From Betaproteobacteria bacterium SCGC AG-212-J23 (GTDB taxonomy: Bacteria; Pseudomonadota; Gammaproteobacteria; Burkholderiales; SG8-39), in the NCBI GenBank assembly GCA_001644455.1, contig LSTF01000001.1, positions 21,099 to 85,098 on the forward strand: a stretch of 64,000 nucleotides of DNA, given 5' to 3'. Below are positions 17,247 to 24,987 of the stretch, piece by piece (position 1 is the stretch's first letter; each line of letters starts with the position of its first letter). A model generated the notes under the pieces. That model was not told the DNA's origin and searched no databases. It saw nothing but the letters and a program-made list of their open reading frames with translations. Position numbers and translations under genes: made by a program.

Positions 17247-18322
17247 CCGTGGCCGCAAGGAAATCCACCCTGCAGACCCTCGAGCTGCAGTTGCACGAGG
17301 CGCAGGCGCTCGCGCACTTCGGCAGCTGGGAATGGGACCTGCTCGAGGATCGGGTCACCTGGTCGGACGCGATGTACGCGATGATGGGCGCCGATCCCGC
17401 CACCTTCCGGCCGTCGGCGGACGCGTTCATGCGCTGCGTCCATCCCGAGGACCGGGAGCGGGTCGCGCAAGCCGCCGCCGAGAATCGCGCGAAGGGCACC
17501 CCGTATGCGGCGCCGTTCCGCATCCTGCGGCAGGACGGCAGCGTGCGTACCCTGCGCGGCGCCTCGCACGCGGTGACCGACGCCGCAGGGCGGCCGCGGC
17601 GCGTGGTCGGCGTCCTGCAGGACATCTCCGACGAAGTCGCGGCGCAGGAAGCGCTGCGCAGCTACGCGGCGCAGGTCGTGGTCCTCTCGCGCCGCCTGGT
17701 CGAGGTGCAGGAAAGCCATGACCAGGCGCTGGCGCGCGAGCTGCACGACAACCTCGGGCCGAGCCTGACCGCGCTTAGCATCAACCTGCGGCTGATCGAG
17801 GACGCGCTACCCGCGCCCCTGCGCGAGCAGCTCGCCGCCACCCTCGCCGACTCGCGCGAGCAGGTGCGCCAGGCGACCTCGGCGATGCGCGACGTGATGG
17901 GCGAGCTGCACCCGCACTCGCTCGACGACCACGGCCTGCCGGCGGCCCTGCGCGTGCTCGCCGGCGCGTTCGAGAAGCGCACCGGCATCCGCGTCGCCGT
18001 GACGGTGAGCGGGCCCGAGCGAGCCGCCGACCGCGTCGCCCTGCCGCTCTATCGCATCGCGCAGGAGGCGCTCAACAACGTCGCCAAGCACTCGCGCGCG
18101 CGCAACGTGCAGATCCGCTACACCGCGAGCGCCATGGGCATCCTGCTCGAGATCGAGGACGACGGCGTCGGCTTTGCCGCGCCGCGGCTCGACGACGCCG
18201 AAGTGTCGGGGTGGGGACTGGCGACGATGCGCGAGCGCGCCGCCGCGGCCGGCGCGTCATGCGAAGTGCTGTCGCGGAGCGGGGGCGGCGCGCTGGTGCG
18301 GGTGGCGATCGGCTCGGCTTGA
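17243..18322 (+). CDS. PAS-domain histidine kinase, NarX/UhpB (HisKA_3) type
   Basis: About 359 residues from GTG 17243 (GTG 17249 is possible). A PAS domain with GSWEWDLLEDRVTWSD and the PAC segment FRILRQDGSVRTLRG fills the first 140 residues. The HisKA_3 phospho-acceptor is ARELHDNLGPSLTAL, and HATPase motifs are NNVAKHSRA, EDDGVGF and GWGLATMRERA. There is no membrane segment, so it is a soluble sensor. No LuxR-type response regulator lies nearby, so its partner must be encoded elsewhere. Confidence 0.88.
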   Translation: MTVAARKSTLQTLELQLHEAQALAHFGSWEWDLLEDRVTWSDAMYAMMGADPATFRPSADAFMRCVHPEDRERVAQAAAENRAKGTPYAAPFRILRQDGSVRTLRGASHAVTDAAGRPRRVVGVLQDISDEVAAQEALRSYAAQVVVLSRRLVEVQESHDQALARELHDNLGPSLTALSINLRLIEDALPAPLREQLAATLADSREQVRQATSAMRDVMGELHPHSLDDHGLPAALRVLAGAFEKRTGIRVAVTVSGPERAADRVALPLYRIAQEALNNVAKHSRARNVQIRYTASAMGILLEIEDDGVGFAAPRLDDAEVSGWGLATMRERAAAAGASCEVLSRSGGGALVRVAIGSA

Positions 18323-18323
18323 T

Positions 18324-18339
18324 GCCGCCTCGCGGCGGC
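18324..18339. terminator. Hairpin between convergent genes
   Basis: GCCGCC-TCGC-GGCGGC, a perfect 6-bp stem with a 4-base loop, fills the gap between the kinase stop and the cupin stop. No U-tract follows on either strand, so it could stop transcription only weakly or act as an mRNA 3'-end stabiliser. Confidence 0.35.
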
Positions 18340-18752
18340 TAGGGCTCCTTGGGAATATCGACGGCGATCCACACCGCCGCGACGCCCTGGCGGTTCTCGG
18401 CCCAGTGCGTGGTGTCCTTGCCTTCGGCGATGCCTTCGCCGGCTTTGACCACGCGCGGCGGCTTGCCTTCCTCGTGGTAGATCACCTCGCCCTGCAGGAA
18501 GTAGCTCACCGTCGGCCGGTCCTTGTGGCTGTGCAGGCCGATCACGCCGCCGGGCAGCAGCATGATCTTGCGCATGCGCAGCGGCCGGCCCTTCACCGAG
18601 TCGATCTCCTCGCTCAAGTCGAGCGAGCGCAGCTTGTCGGCGCTGAGGCCCTTGTTCTCCGTGGGCGCCTTCATCTGGCCGACGGCGATGCCGGCGGCGA
18701 AGCCGAGCGCGAGCGCGGATGCAACGGCGAGTATTGCTTTGCTGCGGGTCAT
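18339..18752 (-). CDS. Exported/membrane-anchored cupin-domain protein
   Basis: 137 residues from ATG 18752, preceded by the good ribosome site GGAGGAACC. An N-terminal signal or anchor helix (AILAVASALALGFAAGIAVG) precedes a single cupin barrel with GLHSHKDRPTVSYFLQGE and the second motif THWAENR, supplying metal-binding histidines. The substrate is unknown; such proteins often bind a metal and a small acid. A longer frame to 18773 lacks a ribosome site. Confidence 0.78.
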   Translation of the reverse strand: MTRSKAILAVASALALGFAAGIAVGQMKAPTENKGLSADKLRSLDLSEEIDSVKGRPLRMRKIMLLPGGVIGLHSHKDRPTVSYFLQGEVIYHEEGKPPRVVKAGEGIAEGKDTTHWAENRQGVAAVWIAVDIPKEP

Positions 18753-18819
18753 GGTGGTTCCTCCGTCCACCATTTTCCCAGCGCGCGGCGCGCTTGGGCG
18801 ACGATTTCGCGGCCCCGGA

Positions 18820-19647
18820 CTATTTCCTCACGCCGATCGTCACCAAGTACTCGCGCGGCATCGCCACGCCGAGCTCGGTGCGAAAGCCATCGTGGAAGGC
18901 GGCGAAGTCGCGCTGCAGCTCCTTGCGCCGCGCGGCGTCGAGCGAAGCGGCGAGCATCTTGGTCGGCCCGTAGGACTCGACGAAGAGGTCCCACACCGCC
19001 TGGCCGCTCGGCTCGCGCAGCGTGCTGATGCCGGTCTCGAAGTGCAGGTCGAAGGCACCGCCGAGCAGTTCGTGCACGCGCTGCGTGCTGCCCCAGGCGA
19101 AGGGCGAGGGCGGAGGCGTGCCCGCGGGCGCGGCCATGTAGGGTTTCATCGTCTTGAAGACGCCGGCGAGGGTGCCCTCCACCGCCCAGGTGGCGAGTGC
19201 GAGGCGACCGCCCTTTTTCGTGACACGCGCGAGTTCCGCTGCGGCGGCCTCGGGTTTCGAACAGAACATCACGCCGAAGGTCGAGATTGTGGCGTCGAAG
19301 CTCGCGTCGCCGAAGGGCAGCGCCTCCGCGTCGCCGACGTGAAAGCCGATGCGTAGCCGCGCCTCGGCGGCGAGCGCTTTGGCGGCGTCGATCAGATCGG
19401 CGTGCAGGTCGAGCCCGTCGACCGTGGCGCCGCGCGCAGCGGCGAGGCGCGCCGCCCAGCCGGTGCCGGTGGCAACGTCGAGCACGCGCTCGCCGGCTTT
19501 CGGCGCGAGGCGCGCGACGGCGTGCTCGATAGCGTCGGCGATGGTGTGGCTGATGCGGTCGTAGTGGCGGCCGCCCGAGCCCCAGGTGGCGGCGGCCTTG
19601 GCGTTGTGCGGCAGGACGGCTTGCTTCTCGAGCGTGGCGGTGTTCAT
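18820..19647 (-). CDS. Class I SAM-dependent methyltransferase (UbiE-like)
   Basis: 275 residues. SAM-binding motif I is VLDVATGTGW (about 55-64), followed by GLDLHADLID and GDAEALPFGDASFDATIS, typical of small-molecule methyltransferases of the UbiE/Methyltransf_11 group. The acceptor cannot be predicted. It stands between the cupin and the hydrolase-LuxR gene on the same strand, 100 bases from the latter, so co-transcription is possible. Confidence 0.82.
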   Translation of the reverse strand: MNTATLEKQAVLPHNAKAAATWGSGGRHYDRISHTIADAIEHAVARLAPKAGERVLDVATGTGWAARLAAARGATVDGLDLHADLIDAAKALAAEARLRIGFHVGDAEALPFGDASFDATISTFGVMFCSKPEAAAAELARVTKKGGRLALATWAVEGTLAGVFKTMKPYMAAPAGTPPPSPFAWGSTQRVHELLGGAFDLHFETGISTLREPSGQAVWDLFVESYGPTKMLAASLDAARRKELQRDFAAFHDGFRTELGVAMPREYLVTIGVRK

Positions 19648-19747
19648 GGCGTTTCCTTGTGTGGGTGACGCCAGCAGTGTCCGCGCGGACTGTGCTGCGG
19701 ACCATGGGAGCGCGGTCCCGCCATCCCGCCGCGGTAGGACCGGAGTC

Positions 19748-20809
19748 CTATTTCCCCAGGGCGAGGACGATCAGCTGCGCCCGGGTCTCGACCTCGAGCT
19801 TGGCGAAGATGCTGGTGATGTGGTTGCGCACCGTCTTCTCGGAGAGCTCGAGGCGCGCGGCGATCTGCGCGTTGTCGAGGCCCTGCGCGATGAGCTGCGC
19901 CAGCTCGCGCTCGCGCGGCGTGAGGCCGGCAAGCCCCGCGCCCTCGGCACGCGCCGGCGCCGCATCGCCGAGGAAGCCGAGCACCTCGCCGAACCAGCGC
20001 TCGTAGCCCGGCTCGGTCTCGAGCAGCAGGTGGTTGCGGCTGTCGATGGACACGAAATGCGCGCCCGGGACGAGGCTTGCCACCAGGCGGCCTTCCTCGA
20101 ACGGCACGCGCGCGTCGTGCTGGGAATGCAGCACCAGGGTCGGGCAGGCGATGCGCGGCGCGAGCGTGGAAACGTCGATCTCGAGCAGCACGGAGAAGAA
20201 GCGCGCGGCGATGTGCGGCGCGGTGCACACCCGCGCCAGCTCGTTGAACCACTGGTGCTGCTCCGGCGTGCCGCCGGGGATGAACTGGGTGGTGAAGAAC
20301 TGGCGGAACGCCGGGTTCTCCTTGCCCCAGCCGATCTCGATCAGCTTGCGCATGGTCTCGGCCTCCTCACGCTGCTGCGGCGGGGAATCGCGCTTGAGGA
20401 AGCCGCGTGCGTAGGCCCCGCCGAGGACGAGGCGGCTGACGCGCTCGGGATGGCGCACCGCGTAGGCGATGGCGACCGGCGCGCCCTGCGACATGCCGAG
20501 CAGCGGAAAGCGCTCGAGCCCCGCCGCGTTGACCACCGTTTCCAGGTCCTCCACCCAGGCGTCGAAGGAGAGCGCCGCGTCCCAGTCCGACAGGCCGCAG
20601 CCGCGCGAGTCGTAGCGCACCAGCGTGTGGCTGCGCGTCATGCGCTCCAGCCAGCCGCGCCAGACCGGACTTTGCCACTGGTACTCGAGGTGCGTCAGCC
20701 AGCTCGCCGCCATAACGAGCGGCGGGCCTTTGCCCGCGGTCGCATACGCCAGCCGCACGCCATCGGCGGCAGTGCAGAAGCTGATCTGCTGGGCTACCAC
20801 TTTCCCCAC
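19748..20809 (-). CDS. Alpha/beta-hydrolase fused to a LuxR-type DNA-binding domain
   Basis: 353 residues. Residues 1-280 are an alpha/beta-hydrolase: YDSRGCGLSD, nucleophile GMSQGAP (Ser 107), and a late HDARVPF / SRNHLLL pair supplying Asp and His. Residues 293-353 are a GerE/LuxR helix-turn-helix (LTPRERELAQLIAQGLDNAQI...). The hydrolase part may bind or cleave a signal and control DNA binding; this architecture occurs in other proteobacteria. The gene start lies inside the 3' end of the VOC gene (16-base overlap), so they form an operon. The catalytic Ser is present, so enzymatic activity is plausible. Confidence 0.85.
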   Translation of the reverse strand: MGKVVAQQISFCTAADGVRLAYATAGKGPPLVMAASWLTHLEYQWQSPVWRGWLERMTRSHTLVRYDSRGCGLSDWDAALSFDAWVEDLETVVNAAGLERFPLLGMSQGAPVAIAYAVRHPERVSRLVLGGAYARGFLKRDSPPQQREEAETMRKLIEIGWGKENPAFRQFFTTQFIPGGTPEQHQWFNELARVCTAPHIAARFFSVLLEIDVSTLAPRIACPTLVLHSQHDARVPFEEGRLVASLVPGAHFVSIDSRNHLLLETEPGYERWFGEVLGFLGDAAPARAEGAGLAGLTPRERELAQLIAQGLDNAQIAARLELSEKTVRNHITSIFAKLEVETRAQLIVLALGK

Positions 20810-21186
20810 GCGCCGTACGGTTTGGTGATGATCTCGAGCAGGTGGCCGCTCAGGTCCTGGAAATAGACGCCGCGACCGCCGTAGTGGCGGTTGATTTCAC
20901 CTTCCTGCTTCATTCCGGGGTCGGCCCAGTACTTGAGCTTGCGCTTCTGGATGCGGGCGAAGATGGCGTCGAACTCCTCCTCGCTCACCAGGAACGCATA
21001 GTGCTGCATCTGCACGTCCATGCCTTCCGCGGCGAGGAAGGCGAGCGTCACCTCGTTGCCGAGCTCGACATCGAGAAACGGGCCGAAGGACTTCGGCGCG
21101 GGCAGGCCGAACAGGCCGGCGAAGAACTGGGCGGCCGCGTCGGGGTCGGTCGAATGAACGATGGTGTGGTTCAGCTTGATGGCCAT
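20794..21186 (-). CDS. VOC-superfamily (glyoxalase/dioxygenase-like) protein
   Basis: 130 residues, one VOC module pair. The opening LNHTIVHSTDPDAAAQFF carries the first metal-ligand His; further candidates are MQHYAFLV and GHLLEIIT (Glu). It may act as a metal-dependent lyase or dioxygenase, or bind a ligand that the downstream hydrolase-LuxR regulator senses. ATG 21186 is six bases after TACGAT on the minus strand. Confidence 0.82.
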   Translation of the reverse strand: MAIKLNHTIVHSTDPDAAAQFFAGLFGLPAPKSFGPFLDVELGNEVTLAFLAAEGMDVQMQHYAFLVSEEEFDAIFARIQKRKLKYWADPGMKQEGEINRHYGGRGVYFQDLSGHLLEIITKPYGAWGKW

Positions 21187-21192
21187 GGCGCT

Positions 21193-21208
21193 ATCGTAAA
21201 ACTACTAT
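21193..21208. promoter_or_regulatory. Paired -10-like motifs for divergent genes
   Basis: TACGAT on the minus strand (21198-21193) ends 6 bases before ATG 21186. TACTAT on the plus strand (21203-21208) ends 8 bases before ATG 21217. Both genes would have almost no leader. Confidence 0.45.
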
Positions 21209-21216
21209 GATGGGCG

Positions 21217-21468
21217 ATGAAGAATTCCGACGTGCCGATGATGACGCTGCGCCGCGCGGTGCAGCTGTGCAACGGGGTGGATGCGCTGAGCGACGCGCTC
21301 AACGTGTCGACCGACCGGCTGGAGAAGATGCTGGCGGGCGAGGAGGAGGTGCCGCTCGCCACGTTCACCCAGGCGGTGGGGCTGCTGCTGGAGGCGACGA
21401 CGACGCGCTCGCCGAAGCGCGGCAAGCCGGACTCGAACGAGGGCGGGCGCAAGGGCCCGCGGCACTGA
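21217..21468 (+). CDS. Small Cro/YdaS-like putative DNA-binding protein
   Basis: 83 residues. The pattern TLRRAVQLCNGVDALSDALNVSTDRLEKMLAGEEE reads as a helix-turn-helix of the Cro/YdaS kind, and the tail is basic and disordered (SPKRGKPDS...KGPRH). It lies just before the glycosyltransferase-methyltransferase gene, with a TAGACT hexamer at 21471-21476 between them. Regulation of either neighbour is inference. Confidence 0.55.
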   Translation: MKNSDVPMMTLRRAVQLCNGVDALSDALNVSTDRLEKMLAGEEEVPLATFTQAVGLLLEATTTRSPKRGKPDSNEGGRKGPRH

Positions 21469-21488
21469 GCTAGACTGAAAACGATCCG

Positions 21489-22910
21489 ATGAACAAGCTC
21501 GCCACCCTTTTTTCACTCGCGCGCCGGACGGCGGCGCCGAAAGCGCCCGCTTCGGACCTGCCGCCGCTGCAGATGCTGGACCATCGCCAGGTGCCCGTGA
21601 TCATCAACAGTTTCAACCGGCTCGGCTCGCTGCGCCGGTTGGTGGGTTGGCTCCTGCGGGCCGGGCAGGAGAAGCTCGTCATCATCGACAATGCCTCGCG
21701 CTACCAGCCGCTGCTCGATTACCTCACCGCCCTCGAAGCGGCGCGCCAGGCCACGATCGTCCGACTCGATGGGAATTACGGGCACAAGGCCCTGTGGGAA
21801 CGCGGGCTGCTGTCGCAGCTCGGCATCGAGACGGAATACGTCTACACCGATCCCGACGTGGTGCCCTGCGATTTCTGCCCGACGGGCGCGATCAGGTTCC
21901 TGCAGGCGGTGCTCGCCAGCGAGCCCAGGATTGCCCGCGTCGGGCTGGGCCTGCGCCTCGACGACCTGCCCGACACCTATCGGCACAAGCGCGAGGCGAT
22001 CGATTGGGAGCGCCATTTCTGGCTGAAGCCGGCGGCGCGCGGCCTCTTCTTCGCCAAGGTCGACACGACCTTCGCCCTCTACCGCCCGCGCCGCGGCTTC
22101 GACTTCGAGCTCCCGGCGCTGCGCACCGGCTGGCCCTATCTCGCCGCCCACGAAGGCTGGTACCTCGACAGCGGGCGCCCGAGCGACGAGGACCTCGTCT
22201 ATAGCCGGGAGGCGTCGCCCAAAGTGACGTGCTGGTCGGCCGCGGAGCTGCCGTCCGGGCTCGGCGAGGCCTCGCGGAGGGAAGCGGCCCGGCATCCGCG
22301 CGTTCTTCACCTCGGCTCGGGCCGCGATCTCCTGCCCGGCTATATCAATATCGATGACGCGGCCGTCGGCGCCGATATCCGCTTCGACCTCGATCGCTGC
22401 CGGGCGGAGCGATTGCCGCTCGCGGACGATTCGGTCGACGGCATGTACGGTTGCCACGTCTTCGAGCACGTGAGGGACACGCTGGCGCTCATGGCCGAGC
22501 TGCACCGGGTCGCGAAGCCGGACGCGCGGCTGATCCTGCGCCTGCCCTATGGGTCGAGCGACGACGCCGTCGAGGACCCGACGCATGCGCGGCCCTATTT
22601 CGAAGGCAGCTTCGTCTATTTCGGCCAGCCCGCCTATTCGCGCGCCGACTACGGCTACCGCGGCGACTGGGCGATCGAGAGCGTGAAACTGGTGCTGCCG
22701 CGCGAGCTCGCGGAGCGGGGCGCAGGCGAGCTGCGCCAGATGATCAGGGAGCGGCGCAACGTGGTGCAGGAGATGATCGTCCATCTGCGCGCCGTGAAGC
22801 CGCCGCGGCCCGCGCGCCTCGATCTGCTGCAATGGCCGGCACCCGAAATCGTCTTCAGCCGGCTCGACTGGGATGGCGGGTTTCTACCCGGCGAGAGCGC
22901 GTCGGCCTGA
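21489..22910 (+). CDS. Glycosyltransferase-like / SAM methyltransferase fusion
   Basis: 473 residues. The N-terminal half reads VPVIINSFNRLGSLRRLVGWL, then VIIDNASRY and YVYTDPDVVP (a DxD-like site), consistent with a GT-A-fold glycosyltransferase. From about residue 275 a Methyltransf_11 domain follows, with RVLHLGSGRD and DGMYGCHVFEHVRD. This suggests a two-step enzyme that adds and then methylates a sugar, for example on a surface glycan. No other glycan genes are adjacent. The methyltransferase half is clearer than the glycosyltransferase half. Confidence 0.7.
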   Translation: MNKLATLFSLARRTAAPKAPASDLPPLQMLDHRQVPVIINSFNRLGSLRRLVGWLLRAGQEKLVIIDNASRYQPLLDYLTALEAARQATIVRLDGNYGHKALWERGLLSQLGIETEYVYTDPDVVPCDFCPTGAIRFLQAVLASEPRIARVGLGLRLDDLPDTYRHKREAIDWERHFWLKPAARGLFFAKVDTTFALYRPRRGFDFELPALRTGWPYLAAHEGWYLDSGRPSDEDLVYSREASPKVTCWSAAELPSGLGEASRREAARHPRVLHLGSGRDLLPGYINIDDAAVGADIRFDLDRCRAERLPLADDSVDGMYGCHVFEHVRDTLALMAELHRVAKPDARLILRLPYGSSDDAVEDPTHARPYFEGSFVYFGQPAYSRADYGYRGDWAIESVKLVLPRELAERGAGELRQMIRERRNVVQEMIVHLRAVKPPRPARLDLLQWPAPEIVFSRLDWDGGFLPGESASA

Positions 22911-22940
22911 TAGACTTTCTCCGAGGAGAGTGAATCACCC

Positions 22941-23897
22941 ATGACGTACCGTCCGTTCGTCGCCGTGATGGTGCTGGCGCTGTTCGCCGTTTCGGCCGAG
23001 GCGCAATACCCGAACCGCCCCATCCGCCTGATCGTCCCGGCCGCTCCCGGCGGCGGCACCGACATCACCACGCGCGGCTTCGCGCCTGCCCTGCAGGAGC
23101 AGCTCGGCCAGCCGGTGGTGATCGAGAACCGCGGCGGCGCGGGCGGCGTGGTCGGCAGCGACGTGGTGGCGAAGGCCGCGCCCGACGGCTACACGCTGCT
23201 CATGGTCTACATCAGCCACGCCACCAACCCGACGCTGGTCGACAAGCTGCCCTATGACACGCTGCGCGACTTCACGCCGATCACGCTGGTCTCGCAAGAG
23301 CCGACCGTGCTGGTGACGAATCCCTCGGTGCCGGCCAGCTCGCTCGCCGAGTTCACCGCCTGGGCAAAGCCGCAGGGCGACAAGCTCTCCTACGCCACCG
23401 ACCCGGGCAGCGCGGGCTTCCTCGCCGCCGAGCTCTACAAGCAGCTCGCCGGCGTGAAGGCGACCTACATCCCCTACAAGGGCTCGGGTCCCGCCGCCGC
23501 CGACGTGCTCGCCGGGCACGTGCCCTACATGTGGTCGGTGATCTCGATCATCACGCCGCACGTCAAGTCCGGACGGATGAAAGGGCTCGCCATCGCCGCC
23601 GAGAAGCGCGCGCCGGGGCTGCCCGACGTGCCGACCACCGCCGAAGCCGGGATGAAGGATTTCGCGGTGGGCGGCTGGTACGGCCTGGTCGGGCCGGCGA
23701 AGCTGCCGAAGGAGATCGTCGACAAGGTCAACGCCGCGGCGCTGAAAGCGCTGAAGGACGAGAAGGTCATCGAGCGCCTCGCGGCCGGGGGCTCGCAGCC
23801 GATCGGCGCCGGCCCGGCCGAGTTCGACGCGCACATCCGGCGCGAGATCGAGCGCTGGAACAAGGTGCTCAAGACCGCGGGGATCCAGCTGAAGTGA
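22941..23897 (+). CDS. Bug-family (TctC-like) periplasmic receptor
   Basis: 318 residues with a signal peptide ending near AEA-QY. Hallmarks: YPNRPIRLIVPAAPGGGTD, VVIENRGGAGG, YIPYKGSGPAAADVLAGHV and GLVGPAKLPKE. It has a clear ribosome site GAGGAGAGTG and a TAGACT hexamer at 22911-22916. The stop overlaps the GTG of the diguanylate cyclase, an unusual partner that may make the receptor part of a signalling route. Ligand unknown. Confidence 0.88.
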   Translation: MTYRPFVAVMVLALFAVSAEAQYPNRPIRLIVPAAPGGGTDITTRGFAPALQEQLGQPVVIENRGGAGGVVGSDVVAKAAPDGYTLLMVYISHATNPTLVDKLPYDTLRDFTPITLVSQEPTVLVTNPSVPASSLAEFTAWAKPQGDKLSYATDPGSAGFLAAELYKQLAGVKATYIPYKGSGPAAADVLAGHVPYMWSVISIITPHVKSGRMKGLAIAAEKRAPGLPDVPTTAEAGMKDFAVGGWYGLVGPAKLPKEIVDKVNAAALKALKDEKVIERLAAGGSQPIGAGPAEFDAHIRREIERWNKVLKTAGIQLK

Positions 23898-24949
23898 GCG
23901 AGGCGACGCCGGCGCATCACAGTTACGAGGAAGGCCGGCGCTTCGTGCGGCGCCTGTACGGGCCGCGGATCATCGGCTTCCTGCTCGGCACACTCTGCAT
24001 CGGCGGCGGGCTGTGGGAGGTCGGCGCGCCGCAGTGGGTCTGGGCCCTGCTCGCGTTGCACGGGTTCGGCTGGCCGCACCTCGCTTACGCGATCGCGGTG
24101 CGCAGCCGCGATCCCGGCCGCGCCGAGCTGCGCAACCTGCTGCTCGACTCCTTCGGCGGCGGCGTGTGGATCGCGGCGATGAATTTCAACCTCGCGCCGA
24201 GCGTGATCATCGTCGCGATGCAGGCGATGGACAAGGCGGCGATCGGCGGCCCCCGGCTCCTGGGGCGCTGCGTGCTGGCCCAGCTCGCCGCCGCCGTCGC
24301 GGTGGCGGTCCTTTTCCAGATCGAGCCGCAGGTCATCCTCTCCGGGCCGGTGGCGCGGCTCGCGAGCGCGCCGCTGCTGTTCATCTTTCCCATCATGGTC
24401 GGCCTGACCGCCTACCAGCTGTCGCGACGCGTGCGCCAGCAGAACCGCGAGCTCGCGGCGCTGTCGCGCACCGACGGCCTGACGCGCCTGCCCAACCACA
24501 CCGCGTGGCTCGAGGCGGTGGAGCGTGAATTCGCGCGCGCCAAGCGCGAGGGGTCGTCGATGTCGGTGCTGATGATCGACCTCGACCACTTCAAGGCGAC
24601 CAACGACAAGCACGGCCACCCGGCCGGGGACGAGGTGCTGCGCGGCGTGGCCGAGGTGCTGCAGGAGGCCCTGCGGCTGCACGACGTGCCCGGCCGCTAC
24701 GGCGGCGAGGAGTTCGGGGTGCTGCTGCCCGGCAGCGACCTGTCCGCCGCCGAGGCGATCGCCGAGCGCGTGCGCCGGAAAATCGAGTGGGCGTCGTTCG
24801 CCGGGGACGTCAAGGCCACGGCGAGCATCGGCTGCGCGACGCTCGACGAGAAGGACCTGTTTGCCGCCTCGCTGGTCGCCCGCGCCGACCGCGCCCTGTA
24901 CGCCGCCAAGGCGGCGGGGCGCAACCGCGCCATGCGCGAAGCAGCCTGA
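23894..24949 (+). CDS. MASE2-type membrane diguanylate cyclase
   Basis: 351 residues from GTG 23894 (GTGA overlap). The first 175 residues hold about five membrane segments of the MASE2 kind. Residues 190-345 are a GGDEF domain with SRTDGLTRLPN, the catalytic GGEEF at 270-274, and an inhibitory site RLHD (261-264) exactly five residues before it. It should make cyclic di-GMP and be product-inhibited. It is co-expressed with the Bug receptor, so periplasmic ligand status may feed into c-di-GMP; that link is inference. Confidence 0.88.
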   Translation: MSEATPAHHSYEEGRRFVRRLYGPRIIGFLLGTLCIGGGLWEVGAPQWVWALLALHGFGWPHLAYAIAVRSRDPGRAELRNLLLDSFGGGVWIAAMNFNLAPSVIIVAMQAMDKAAIGGPRLLGRCVLAQLAAAVAVAVLFQIEPQVILSGPVARLASAPLLFIFPIMVGLTAYQLSRRVRQQNRELAALSRTDGLTRLPNHTAWLEAVEREFARAKREGSSMSVLMIDLDHFKATNDKHGHPAGDEVLRGVAEVLQEALRLHDVPGRYGGEEFGVLLPGSDLSAAEAIAERVRRKIEWASFAGDVKATASIGCATLDEKDLFAASLVARADRALYAAKAAGRNRAMREAA

Positions 24950-24987
24950 GGGCCGCCTGAGGTAGACTTCCTCGCAGAGGAGGAATC

